Shown: piece after piece, positions 25,989-34,351 of the stretch
How positions within the stretch are numbered: position 1 is the first letter of the stretch
Layout: each line of letters begins with the position of its first letter
Source: Chitinophaga pinensis
GTDB taxonomy: Bacteria; Bacteroidota; Bacteroidia; Chitinophagales; Chitinophagaceae
Reading direction: 5' to 3'
DNA: 62,528 nt
NCBI GenBank assembly: GCA_945876095.1
Contig: CAMCMP010000020.1
Span: forward strand, 1 to 62,528
Made by a program: the position numbers and the translations under genes
Notes under the pieces: model-generated
What the model saw: the letters and a program-made list of their open reading frames with translations, nothing else
The model's database searches: none
Told to the model about the DNA's origin: nothing

Positions 25989-28619
25989 TTAACTCACTGA
26001 TTTTTCTACTTTTCTTTCTTTAGAAATTTCATTCCGAAAAACCACATTTCCATCAAAAACATCCACCAAAACCGGAATTGATTTGTCGATATCCCCAGCC
26101 AAAATCCTTTTACTCAGCTGATTAATGATTTCCTTTTGAATCAATCGCTTCAATGGCCTTGCACCCATTTGTGGATCATAGCCATTTTCTGATAAAAAGT
26201 CTAACACATATTCACTGAACTGTAACTGAATTCCTGTTTGAGCTACCAATTGTTTCAAACCTTGTAACTGAATGTCAATAATTCCCTTTATTTCTTTTTT
26301 CATCAAAGGTTGAAACATAATTACTTCATCAATGCGATTCAAAAATTCGGGACGAATGGTTTGGCGTAATAATACCATCACTTCAGCCTTGGTACTCTCC
26401 ACCACTTCTTCCTTATTATGCTCAGTGACTTTTTCAAAATTTTCCTGAATAATATGACTTCCCATATTACTCGTCATGATGACAATGGTATTTTTAAAAT
26501 TTACTACCCTTCCTTTATTATCAGTCAATCGTCCATCATCGAGCACTTGCAATAACACATTGAATACATCGGGATGCGCTTTTTCAATTTCATCTAATAA
26601 TACTACGCTATAAGGTTTGCGTCTAACCGCTTCAGTTAGTTGCCCGCCTTCATCATATCCCACATATCCTGGAGGTGCACCTACCAGTCTACTCACCGAA
26701 TGTTTTTCTTGGTATTCACTCATGTCTATTCTAGTCATCATGGAGTCGTCATCAAATAAATAATCTGCCAAAGCCTTTGCCAACTCTGTTTTTCCAACAC
26801 CGGTGGTTCCTAAAAAAATAAATGAACCGATAGGTTTTTTAGGATCTTGCAAACCTGCTCTACTTCTTCTGATCGCATCACTCACCGCCTCAATCGCTTC
26901 ATTTTGACCCACTACCCTTTTGTGTAATTCATCTTCTAGTAACAATAGTTTTTCTCTTTCACTCTGCAACATTTTCATTACAGGAATACCTGTTGCTTTG
27001 GCTACATTCGCAGCGATGTCCTCCGCATCTACCTCTTCCTTTAATAATCTTTTTTCACTGATATCATCAAGCAATTGAGTTTGATCTTCAATAATTTTTT
27101 CTTGAAGCTGCACTTTACCATATCTAATTTCTGCTACCTTTCCATAGTCGCCTTCTCGCTCTGCTCTTTCTGCAGCAGTTTTTAAATTCTCTATTTCAGA
27201 TTTAGCAGTCTGTATTTTCTCAACTACTTCTTTTTCCTGTTTCCATTTAGCTTTAAAAGTATCTCTTTGTACAGAGAGGTTAGATATCTCTGTATTGAGT
27301 TCCTTTAATTTAACTTCATCACTTTCTCTTTTGATAGCCTCTCTTTCAATTTCAAGTTGTCTAATTTGTCTTTCCAATTTATCCAACTCCTCGGGCATAG
27401 AATTCATCTCTAAGCGAAGCTTGGCTGCACTCTCATCAATTAGATCGATGGCTTTATCAGGTAAAAAACGATCCGTGATATATCGATGTGATAATTCTAC
27501 TGCTGCAATGATGGCTTCATCTTTTATTCTTACATGATGATAGGATTCATAACGATCCTTTAATCCACGAAGAATAGAAACTGCATCTTCCACAGATGGC
27601 TCATCAATCACCACTTTTTGAAATCTTCTTTCGAGTGCCTTGTCTTTTTCAAAAAATTTCTGATATTCACTTAAGGTAGTTGCACCAATGGCTCTCAACT
27701 CACCTCTTGCCAGCGCAGGTTTTAAAATATTAGCCGCATCCATTGCTCCATCTCCACCACCTGCACCTACGAGCGTATGTATTTCATCAATAAATAAAAT
27801 AATTTCACCCTCGCTTGTACTCACTTCTTTTACAACCGATTTTAGTCGCTCTTCAAACTCACCTTTGTATTTAGCTCCGGCAATGAGTTGCCCCATATCC
27901 AAAGCAAAAATTATTTTTGATTTTAAATTATCTGGTACATCTCCATTTACTATGCGCATGGCCAAACCCTCTGCAATGGCGGTTTTACCTACACCGGGTT
28001 CGCCTACTAAAATTGGATTATTTTTACTTCTACGTGATAAAATATGTAAGGTTCTTCTAATCTCCTCATCTCTTCCAATTACGGGATCCAACTTTCCATT
28101 TCTCGCCATCTCAATTAAATTCTTGGCGTATTTATTCAGCGCATTAAATTGCGTTTCCTGTGTTTGCGAAGAAATGGTAGACCCTTTTCTAAGATCTTTG
28201 ATTGCTGCTATCAATCCCTTTTCAGTAAGACCTGCATCTTTTAAAAGTTTAGCACTGTTGTCACTACCCTGTAAAATAGCAAGCAATAAATATTCAACAC
28301 TTACAAACTCATCACCAAATGTTTTTAAAGCAGACCCTGCACGAAGAATGACACTATTCATATCTCTGCTGACTGATTGAGCAGGATCAGCGCTTTGCAC
28401 CTTGGGTAATTTTTTAATACTCTCTTCCATCTTACTCGCCACAAAAGCAACATTCACATTATTTTTCTTCAGCAAATATTCGATGGGAGAATCTTCATTG
28501 GTCAACAATGCTTTCAACAGATGTTCTGTTTCAATATTCGGATTTTGACTATTGAAAGCTTCCTGTTGCGCCTTAGAAACCGCTTCCTGCGCTTTGATGG
28601 TGAAATTATTTAAATTCAT
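25989..28619 (-). CDS. clpB: ATP-dependent disaggregase ClpB
   Basis: The protein has 876 residues. The ClpN repeats (about 1-145) precede nucleotide-binding domain 1 with Walker A GEPGVGKT near residue 205 and Walker B IILFIDEIHTLVG. A long coiled-coil middle domain (about 400-525, LDKLERQIRQLEIEREAIKRES) follows, and domain 2 has Walker A GTTGVGKTE near residue 605 and sensor/arginine-finger motifs. The full ClpB layout, including the middle domain that interacts with DnaK, is present. It refolds aggregated proteins in the cytoplasm. No CIRCE or sigma-32-like site could be confirmed upstream. Confidence 0.97.
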   Translation of the reverse strand: MNLNNFTIKAQEAVSKAQQEAFNSQNPNIETEHLLKALLTNEDSPIEYLLKKNNVNVAFVASKMEESIKKLPKVQSADPAQSVSRDMNSVILRAGSALKTFGDEFVSVEYLLLAILQGSDNSAKLLKDAGLTEKGLIAAIKDLRKGSTISSQTQETQFNALNKYAKNLIEMARNGKLDPVIGRDEEIRRTLHILSRRSKNNPILVGEPGVGKTAIAEGLAMRIVNGDVPDNLKSKIIFALDMGQLIAGAKYKGEFEERLKSVVKEVSTSEGEIILFIDEIHTLVGAGGGDGAMDAANILKPALARGELRAIGATTLSEYQKFFEKDKALERRFQKVVIDEPSVEDAVSILRGLKDRYESYHHVRIKDEAIIAAVELSHRYITDRFLPDKAIDLIDESAAKLRLEMNSMPEELDKLERQIRQLEIEREAIKRESDEVKLKELNTEISNLSVQRDTFKAKWKQEKEVVEKIQTAKSEIENLKTAAERAEREGDYGKVAEIRYGKVQLQEKIIEDQTQLLDDISEKRLLKEEVDAEDIAANVAKATGIPVMKMLQSEREKLLLLEDELHKRVVGQNEAIEAVSDAIRRSRAGLQDPKKPIGSFIFLGTTGVGKTELAKALADYLFDDDSMMTRIDMSEYQEKHSVSRLVGAPPGYVGYDEGGQLTEAVRRKPYSVVLLDEIEKAHPDVFNVLLQVLDDGRLTDNKGRVVNFKNTIVIMTSNMGSHIIQENFEKVTEHNKEEVVESTKAEVMVLLRQTIRPEFLNRIDEVIMFQPLMKKEIKGIIDIQLQGLKQLVAQTGIQLQFSEYVLDFLSENGYDPQMGARPLKRLIQKEIINQLSKRILAGDIDKSIPVLVDVFDGNVVFRNEISKERKVEKSVS

Positions 28620-29013
28620 ATATACACAATTTAATATTTGAAAAACCTATCTCAATGTACACCAGATCAATGCTAAAAACAATGCTCATGGATGGATTCA
28701 TTAAAATAGAAATACCTTTAATTTTCATTAGTAAAGAGCAATTTTTTGACCAAATTGAAATACAGGAAATTATGACACTTAAAACTAGTTTTATCTGCCG
28801 TAAATTCAGTCTAGCAGAAGCTTTTATGCTAGTTTGTCTATTATTAAAAGGCCAATTTAAGTTTGCTTTCTTAGAGCAATGGACAACTAACAATGATCGG
28901 TCTGTAATTTAAAGCAGTACAAAATTGCTAGATACAGTAATTTGCAGAAGGAGGAATTTTAAAAAATAAGCTGTAAAAATAATTTAGTATTTATAGAAGT
29001 TAATTTGATTAGA
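28620..29013. other. Intergenic region upstream of clpB
   Basis: About 390 bases lie between divergent clpB and the small membrane protein. Weak open frames of 85-95 codons on both strands lack recognisable domains and are not counted as genes. No strong hairpin or TAnnTTTG box was found. Confidence 0.4.
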
Positions 29014-29373
29014 ATGAAAGAGACTACTAAAAAAGCACTAGCGCCAAAAAAAACATTTTACAAAAGAATATGGAATAACGCAGTAGTGGCAATGCTCATC
29101 ATGAGTATTTGTCTTGCAATAGGAGTAGTTGGCTACAAGCTTACGATACCAGCATTTGATTGGTATGATAGTCTATTAAATGCTTCCATGATTTTGAGTG
29201 GAATGGGCCCCATTATTGATGCCAATATTGTGCTAACGAACCAAGCAAAAGTATTTGCTTCTGTGTATGCTTTGTTTAGAGGTGTTGCATTCATTAGTAC
29301 CATTGGAATTTTAATAGCTCCTTTAGCACATCGATTTTTTCACCAATTACATTTGGAAGATCAAGACCAATGA
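29014..29373 (+). CDS. Small two-helix membrane protein, ion-channel-like
   Basis: The protein has 119 residues from ATG 29014. A TTG at 29005 would add only three residues and is disfavoured. Two hydrophobic helices (about 21-42 and 78-103) flank a re-entrant-looking loop ([20 protein letters not shown]). The second helix segment [20 protein letters not shown] and the ending [14 protein letters not shown] resemble the pore architecture of two-helix ion channels, but the TVGYG selectivity filter is absent. The stop codon overlaps the queG start (ATGA, 29370-29373), so translation is coupled. The function is unknown. Confidence 0.65.
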   Translation: MKETTKKALAPKKTFYKRIWNNAVVAMLIMSICLAIGVVGYKLTIPAFDWYDSLLNASMILSGMGPIIDANIVLTNQAKVFASVYALFRGVAFISTIGILIAPLAHRFFHQLHLEDQDQ

Positions 29374-30302
29374 ATAGTATTGAAAAAAATACGCGGCTCA
29401 TAAAAGAGCTAGCAAACCAGTTAGGTTTTGATCATTGCGGAATTGCCCAATCTGTCGTCCTAGATGAAGATGCTAGAAGGCTAGAAAGCTGGCTAAATAA
29501 GGGTATGCACGGCTCCATGCAATACATGGAGAATAATTTTGATCTGCGAATAGACCCTTCTAAATTAGTGCCTGGCGCTAAGTCGGTTGTCACACTTTTA
29601 TTAAATTATTTTCCGTCGCAGCAACAACAACCAGGGGCTCCTAAAATTGCGAGTTATGCTTATGGAAATGATTACCATGAAGTGATTAGGGAGAAATTAA
29701 AAATATTTTTAGCGCAAATAAAACAAAATATTGGCGAAGTAGTAGGAAGAGGATTTGTAGATAGTGCACCCGTGTTAGAAAGAACTTGGGCACAAAGAAC
29801 TGGACTCGGATGGATTGGAAAAAATGGAAATCTAATCAATAAACAAGGAGGTAGTTTTTTTTTCATTGCTACGCTTATTATAGACTTGGATTTAATTTAT
29901 GACGACCCTTATGCAAAAGATTATTGTGGTAGTTGTACTAAATGCATAGACAGTTGCCCAACCGATGCGATACTACCCAATAAGGTGGTAGATGGAAGTA
30001 AGTGTATTTCTTATTTTACGATAGAGCTAAAAGATGCGCTCATTCCAGATTCCATACAGTCAAAATTTGACGATTGGATATTTGGTTGTGATGTTTGTCA
30101 AACAGTCTGCCCCTGGAATCGATTTTCATCTCCCACCACAGAGATTAAATTTAATCCGCTCCCAGAAATTCTCAATTTCAGCACGAGTGATTGGGAGGAA
30201 TTGACAGAAGAAAAGTTTAAAATAATTTTTCAACATTCTCCGCTGAAGAGAAGCAAGTTTTCGGGGATTAAAAGAAATTTACGATTGACAAAGAAATTGT
30301 AA
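29370..30302 (+). CDS. queG: Epoxyqueuosine reductase
   Basis: The protein has 310 residues. The N-terminal cobalamin-dependent part contains [12 protein letters not shown] near residue 150. Two [4Fe-4S] motifs follow: [16 protein letters not shown] near residue 190 and [11 protein letters not shown] near residue 245. QueG reduces epoxyqueuosine to queuosine in tRNA using cobalamin and iron-sulfur clusters. The usual C-terminal HEAT-repeat extension of longer QueG proteins is missing, giving the short form. It overlaps the upstream membrane gene by 4 bp. Confidence 0.95.
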   Translation: MNSIEKNTRLIKELANQLGFDHCGIAQSVVLDEDARRLESWLNKGMHGSMQYMENNFDLRIDPSKLVPGAKSVVTLLLNYFPSQQQQPGAPKIASYAYGNDYHEVIREKLKIFLAQIKQNIGEVVGRGFVDSAPVLERTWAQRTGLGWIGKNGNLINKQGGSFFFIATLIIDLDLIYDDPYAKDYCGSCTKCIDSCPTDAILPNKVVDGSKCISYFTIELKDALIPDSIQSKFDDWIFGCDVCQTVCPWNRFSSPTTEIKFNPLPEILNFSTSDWEELTEEKFKIIFQHSPLKRSKFSGIKRNLRLTKKL

Positions 30303-30469
30303 ATCATCCTCTCTCAGGCGCAGGTTTCCATCGGGTGGCTATTTGTTATTGATCTTGCGTGATCAAAAAATAACCAATTTTTTTAGAGTAACTTAATGCA
30401 AGGCAGTAGTAACAATGCAGACACAGGACCAGAGTCCTGCGTATAAGAAATAATAAATATATAAAATCA

Positions 30470-30994
30470 TCATTTACCTTGGCGGCCTTCTATAAAAATC
30501 TTCAGTCCGTTTAATGCTCCCTCATAACTAGCTCCAGTTAGTTGGTCCAAAAATATTCCATAGAATTTTTCCCAAGGATACCATTTTAAGTGGGTGATGG
30601 TTCGCCATTCCAATTGAACCGCCTCTTGCGCAGGCAATGAATGAATCAGTATTTCGTTTTGAACATCATTTTCCCCCTTCACCTTCAATAAAAAATGAAC
30701 AGAGGAGCTGTCGCTATCTTTAAGAGTAAATACAATATCTTGCTGTCGATGTAAGATGTGAAAACTTCTATCTTTCGCATCTCGATTATAGCTGGCAGAA
30801 TCAGTCGTAAAAATAGGATGCCAATTTTTCCAATTTTCAAAAGGTACCAATTGATGAAAGATAGCTGTTGCATTGGTATTATTAATTACCACCGCTCTAG
30901 AAATTCGAACACTAGAAGGAATCAATAAAGAAAACAAAGTAATCATCAAAAAAAGACTACTGATTATTATAAAAACACCTTTTATTAAACGCAT
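30470..30994 (-). CDS. Membrane-anchored SRPBCC (START/polyketide-cyclase-like) protein
   Basis: The protein has 174 residues. An N-terminal membrane helix (about 5-27) is followed by a SRPBCC helix-grip domain: RISRAVVINNTNATAIFHQL, then PFENWKNWHPIF, then a strand EAVQLEWRTITHLKWYPWEKF and a final helix. These domains bind hydrophobic ligands, and the ligand here is unknown. It is separated by 9 bp from the ABC-2 permease gene upstream on the same strand, so the two are probably co-transcribed. Confidence 0.75.
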   Translation of the reverse strand: MRLIKGVFIIISSLFLMITLFSLLIPSSVRISRAVVINNTNATAIFHQLVPFENWKNWHPIFTTDSASYNRDAKDRSFHILHRQQDIVFTLKDSDSSSVHFLLKVKGENDVQNEILIHSLPAQEAVQLEWRTITHLKWYPWEKFYGIFLDQLTGASYEGALNGLKIFIEGRQGK

Positions 30995-31003
30995 GATACT
31001 TAT

Positions 31004-32116
31004 TTACTCCCATTTAAAAACTTTAACAGCCACCGCATAAATTACTATCCCCCATAACAATAAAATACCGATTTCAGATTTTACGTCCCATAAATTCTGC
31101 CCTTCAAATGCCACCGCACGCATAGCCGTATTTAAGTGGGTAAGTGGCAACGCTTTTGAAATGGGTTGAAGCCAAGTTGGAAATGCATCTACTGAAAAAA
31201 ATGTACCCCCCAACAGAAACTGTGGTAAGGTAAGTAAATTAGCAAATGGAGGAATACTGCTATCACTAGTCGCAAACCCGCTAACAATAAAACCCAATCC
31301 CATAAATACTAGCAGTCCTATAAAACTAAGCACCAGCATTTCCAACAAGGTGAATAGTCCGTGAATTAATGTAAAACCAAAAAGTAATCTACCCACCACA
31401 ATAATTACTATAGCTGTCAGCATTTGAAATATCACTCTCGCTAACCCTTCGCCTAAAATAATATAGGTTCTACTAATCGGAGTGGCAAAAAAACGTTTTA
31501 ACACCAAGGTATTTCTTAAATTAAAAAACATAAAAGCAACTCCGAAAACACCCGCACTCAAAAGTGAAAATCCTAATTGTCCGGGTAATACAAAATCGAT
31601 TGTTTTATATTCTCTGATCACTTCTACATCTTTGGCCGCATCAAAATCACTAACTGCAAAGGTGGGTCGATCAGCATATTGTTGATTACTGACCGTATTC
31701 ACCATGCCATTGATTAAAGGCAATAATTGAGGCCACTTGTCATTGCTCGCACTAGTAGCAGATAGCGTATATCGATAAGCAGGCTGTGGGACAGCATTTT
31801 TAGTGATAGTCAAAACACCCGAAAGTTTCCCTTTCACCAAATTTTCTCTCAACTCTTTATCGCTTGTAAAATAAACTATTCTAATGCTACTGCTTTTTTT
31901 AATAGAATCAAATAAGGCATTGATGGTATCACAGTTTTTAGATAAGGCTATTTTAAAAACAGGAACACCTGTATTTTTTCCAATAAATCCAAAAACCAAT
32001 ATGAAAATAAAAGGGAAAGCAAAACTAAAAAGCACTGCAGAAGGACTTCTAAACTGTCCTCTTAAGCTAGCCTTGGTAATGGCTAACATGGCTTTTATCT
32101 GATTGTAATGCTGCAT
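31004..32116 (-). CDS. ABC-2-type transporter permease
   Basis: The protein has 370 residues. A first helix (about 25-45, SAVLFSFAFPFIFILVFGFI) is followed by a large extracytoplasmic domain (about 50-165). A block of five helices (about 180-370) contains GFSLLSAGVFGVAFMFFNLR, GLGFIVSGFATSDSSIP and a terminal helix GIVIYAVAVKVFKWE. This is the ABC-2 permease layout for export or lipid/drug/polysaccharide translocation. No ATP-binding gene is adjacent on the same strand: the only ABC ATPase in the window is 12 kb away beside the DUF5687 gene. Its ATPase partner is therefore encoded elsewhere. Confidence 0.82.
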   Translation of the reverse strand: MQHYNQIKAMLAITKASLRGQFRSPSAVLFSFAFPFIFILVFGFIGKNTGVPVFKIALSKNCDTINALFDSIKKSSSIRIVYFTSDKELRENLVKGKLSGVLTITKNAVPQPAYRYTLSATSASNDKWPQLLPLINGMVNTVSNQQYADRPTFAVSDFDAAKDVEVIREYKTIDFVLPGQLGFSLLSAGVFGVAFMFFNLRNTLVLKRFFATPISRTYIILGEGLARVIFQMLTAIVIIVVGRLLFGFTLIHGLFTLLEMLVLSFIGLLVFMGLGFIVSGFATSDSSIPPFANLLTLPQFLLGGTFFSVDAFPTWLQPISKALPLTHLNTAMRAVAFEGQNLWDVKSEIGILLLWGIVIYAVAVKVFKWE

Positions 32117-32167
32117 TTAATAAATAATTAGAACGTAAAGCTATATTTAAAAAAAGTGTAAAAAAAA

Positions 32168-32198
32168 TTTGAAATCTGAGACAACTGTCGTAAATTTG
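32168..32198 (+). promoter_or_regulatory. Promoter of the Xre-RES module with palindrome in the spacer
   Basis: TTTG (32168-32171), 19 nt, then TAAATTTG (32191-32198) is an exact consensus promoter. The spacer holds GACAACTGTC (32180-32189), an inverted repeat with GACA/TGTC arms that could be the antitoxin's operator. A second imperfect repeat follows (CGTAAATTTG...CAAATGACG, 32189-32211). The antitoxin start lies 17 bp downstream of the -7. Confidence 0.7.
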
Positions 32199-32215
32199 AA
32201 GACAAATGACGGTAT

Positions 32216-32668
32216 ATGCAAAAGAAATTAAAAAAGACAATTGTGGCACCCCAAAAGATTACAGAAACAAAGCTAGAAGAGCCGGAGGTAATGTACATGC
32301 GTTCGGTGCGTGTTATCAGCTCCGTAAAAAAATTTACTTATATTGAATTTAAAAAAATTGCTGAAAAAACCCCCTTCACGCAGTCCGAATGGGCAGCCAT
32401 GCTTCATGTTAGCGAACGCACGCTGCAGCGCTATGCAAAAAACAATAGCAGCTTTGCCCCTATCAATGCAGAAAGATTTGTTCAAATCGTGCAAGTATTC
32501 AATCGTGCTAAAAAAGTTTTTGGAAGCGTAGAAGCATTCTACGATTGGATTCATTCCCAGCCCCCCATTTTAGAAGGGGAGCTTTCATTTAATTCCCTTA
32601 CTTCTCATGAGGGTATTCAAAAAATATTGATTCAAATTGGTAGAATAGAACACGGAATTCTTGCATGA
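32216..32668 (+). CDS. Xre/MbcA/ParS-type antitoxin (DUF2384) of a RES-Xre system
   Basis: The protein has 150 residues. After a basic N-terminus a helix-turn-helix of Xre type is seen (about 48-80: FTQSEWAAMLHVSERTLQRY). The DUF2384 domain follows (about 95-150: VFGSVEAFYDWIHSQPPILE, then a final helix). Such antitoxins bind the RES toxin and repress their own promoter. The last codons overlap the toxin start (ATGA, 32665-32668), the usual coupling. The promoter with a palindrome in the spacer is consistent with autoregulation. Confidence 0.88.
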   Translation: MQKKLKKTIVAPQKITETKLEEPEVMYMRSVRVISSVKKFTYIEFKKIAEKTPFTQSEWAAMLHVSERTLQRYAKNNSSFAPINAERFVQIVQVFNRAKKVFGSVEAFYDWIHSQPPILEGELSFNSLTSHEGIQKILIQIGRIEHGILA

Positions 32669-33126
32669 TTGTATACCGCCTTGCCAATGGAGAATTTATT
32701 AATGACCTTTCCGGCAAAGGAGCCAAACTGTATGGAGGCAGATGGAACTCATTTGGCTTGCCCGCAGTGTATACAACTGAGCATATTTCACTTGCGGTGC
32801 TAGAAATTTTGGTGCATGTAAAAACCCTCCAAACTCCACTCAATTATTATTTAATTACCCTTGAAATACCTCAGAATGTTCCATTGGTTAGTATTGATTA
32901 TAAAAAAATGAAAAAAAACTGGAAAGATGATACTTCCTATTTACAATCAATGGGAGACGAATTTTTAAATTCAAAGAAATCAATGGTATTAAAAGTTCCC
33001 TCCGCAATCATTGAAGTTGAAAATAATTTTATTATCAACCCTGCTCATCCAGATATAGAGAAAATTAAAATACTGAATGCTGAAAACTTTATTTTTGATA
33101 AAAGACTTTCCCTGAAAAATGAATAG
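32665..33126 (+). CDS. RES-domain toxin
   Basis: The protein has 153 residues and the typical RES pattern: early Arg5 (IVYRLAN), GGRWNSFGLPAVYTTEHISL (25-43) with Arg26, Tyr36 and Glu39, Glu47 in the next helix, and KVPSAI...ENNFIINPAHPD near the C-terminus (about 112-132). RES proteins attack NAD+ or transfer ADP-ribose, for example to PRPP synthetase, and stop growth until neutralised. The start overlaps the antitoxin by 4 bp. The end overlaps folK by 8 bp (33119-33126), which is unusual because it couples a toxin to a folate gene. Confidence 0.88.
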   Translation: MIVYRLANGEFINDLSGKGAKLYGGRWNSFGLPAVYTTEHISLAVLEILVHVKTLQTPLNYYLITLEIPQNVPLVSIDYKKMKKNWKDDTSYLQSMGDEFLNSKKSMVLKVPSAIIEVENNFIINPAHPDIEKIKILNAENFIFDKRLSLKNE

Positions 33127-33598
33127 CACCTACCTTTTACTCGGCAGCAATATGGGCAATAGCACTGAGCTATTATCTAACGCTATCGAACAAATTGAAA
33201 ATAAAATTGGCCCACTACTACTACAATCAAATTTGTATGCTACCGCTGCCTGGGGTAATACGTCGCAGCCTGATTTTTTAAATCAAGTCATTAAAGTAGC
33301 TACCAATTTAGAAGCAGCTAAAACATTAGAAAAAATCCTATCCATTGAAAAAAAAATGGGTAGAATTAGGACTATTAAAAATGCTCCAAGGATAATAGAT
33401 ATTGATATACTTTTTTTTAATAATGAAATTATCAATCGAAGTGATTTAATTGTTCCACACCCAGAAATTCAAAATAGACGATTTGTATTAACCCCACTTC
33501 ATGAAATAGCACCTCAGATGATCCATCCAGTGCTAAACAAAACTATAGAGCAACTCCTTTCTCAGTGCCCCGATCAGCTAGCAGTAAAAAAAATATAA
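33119..33598 (+). CDS. folK: 2-amino-4-hydroxy-6-hydroxymethyldihydropteridine diphosphokinase
   Basis: The protein has 159 residues. YLLLGSNMGNS (5-15) and the catalytic PRIIDIDILFF near residue 90 define HPPK, followed by HPEIQNRRFVLTPLHEI. It transfers pyrophosphate from ATP to the pterin in folate synthesis. Start ATG 33119 lies inside the RES toxin frame, so expression is likely coupled. The deoxynucleoside kinase gene follows 40 bp later. Confidence 0.95.
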   Translation: MNSTYLLLGSNMGNSTELLSNAIEQIENKIGPLLLQSNLYATAAWGNTSQPDFLNQVIKVATNLEAAKTLEKILSIEKKMGRIRTIKNAPRIIDIDILFFNNEIINRSDLIVPHPEIQNRRFVLTPLHEIAPQMIHPVLNKTIEQLLSQCPDQLAVKKI

Positions 33599-33638
33599 TA
33601 CCAGAATAGATATTTGCTTAAATTGTGTGCCCCTACTT

Positions 33639-34271
33639 ATGAAGTATAGTTTTATTACCATTGAAGGAAATATCGGCGCAGGAAAAACCACGCTTGCCAA
33701 TTTACTAAGTAAACATTTTAATGCTAGACTAATATTAGAAGAATTTGCAGAAAATCCCTTCCTGCCAAAATTTTATGAAAATCAAGAACAATATGCCTTT
33801 CCACTTGAGTTATTCTTTATGGCCGAGCGTTATAAGCAATTGAAAGACCTACTTCAAACAAAAGACATTTTTCAGCAAGTAACTGTCTCGGATTACCTAT
33901 TCACTAAATGTCTTCTATTTGCTAAAGTGAATTTACCCAATGAGGAATTTAGATTATATCAAAAACTATTTGACATCATTAATCCTCAAATTTTACAACC
34001 CGAAATTCTAATTTATCTGCATAGCCCCGTTCATAAGCTACAAGAAAATATAAAAAATAGGAACCGCCAATACGAACAAAATATTCCAAACGACTACCTC
34101 TTTTCGCTTCAAGAAACCTATACCAATTATATTAAACAACATAATATTAAAACGCTTTTCATTGACTGTTCCAACGCTGATTTTGTTAACAATGAAGCCC
34201 ATCTTACCATTATTATTAATGCCCTCGATAAAGAATACGAAGATGGGCAACATTACATCACATTACCCTAG
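33639..34271 (+). CDS. Deoxynucleoside kinase
   Basis: The protein has 210 residues from ATG 33639. The in-frame GTG at 33627 adds four residues not matched to the family. The P-loop is FITIEGNIGAGKTTL (5-19). The substrate segment has LILEEFAENPFLPKFYEN, and later VSDYLFTKCLLFA and NRNRQYEQNI complete the lid/arginine region. It phosphorylates deoxynucleosides for salvage. It sits downstream of folK in the same direction, so both probably share the toxin-antitoxin transcript. Confidence 0.9.
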   Translation: MKYSFITIEGNIGAGKTTLANLLSKHFNARLILEEFAENPFLPKFYENQEQYAFPLELFFMAERYKQLKDLLQTKDIFQQVTVSDYLFTKCLLFAKVNLPNEEFRLYQKLFDIINPQILQPEILIYLHSPVHKLQENIKNRNRQYEQNIPNDYLFSLQETYTNYIKQHNIKTLFIDCSNADFVNNEAHLTIIINALDKEYEDGQHYITLP

Positions 34272-34351
34272 TTTTTTATTTGCTATACTTGTTAAGTTAT
34301 TCAGTCTGGTAATTAGTTTTTAACTTCGTCAAATAATTAATTAAAATCCCA

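Noticed and set aside
27688..28380. 230-codon plus-strand frame opposite clpB
   Set aside because: It is antisense to the conserved ClpB coding region. Its Ser/Pro/Leu-rich composition is typical of shadow frames.
28655..28912. 85-codon plus-strand frame upstream of clpB and its 95-codon minus-strand counterpart
   Set aside because: Neither has a recognisable domain, signal or neighbour coupling. They overlap each other in opposite strands and look like chance open frames in AT-rich intergenic DNA.
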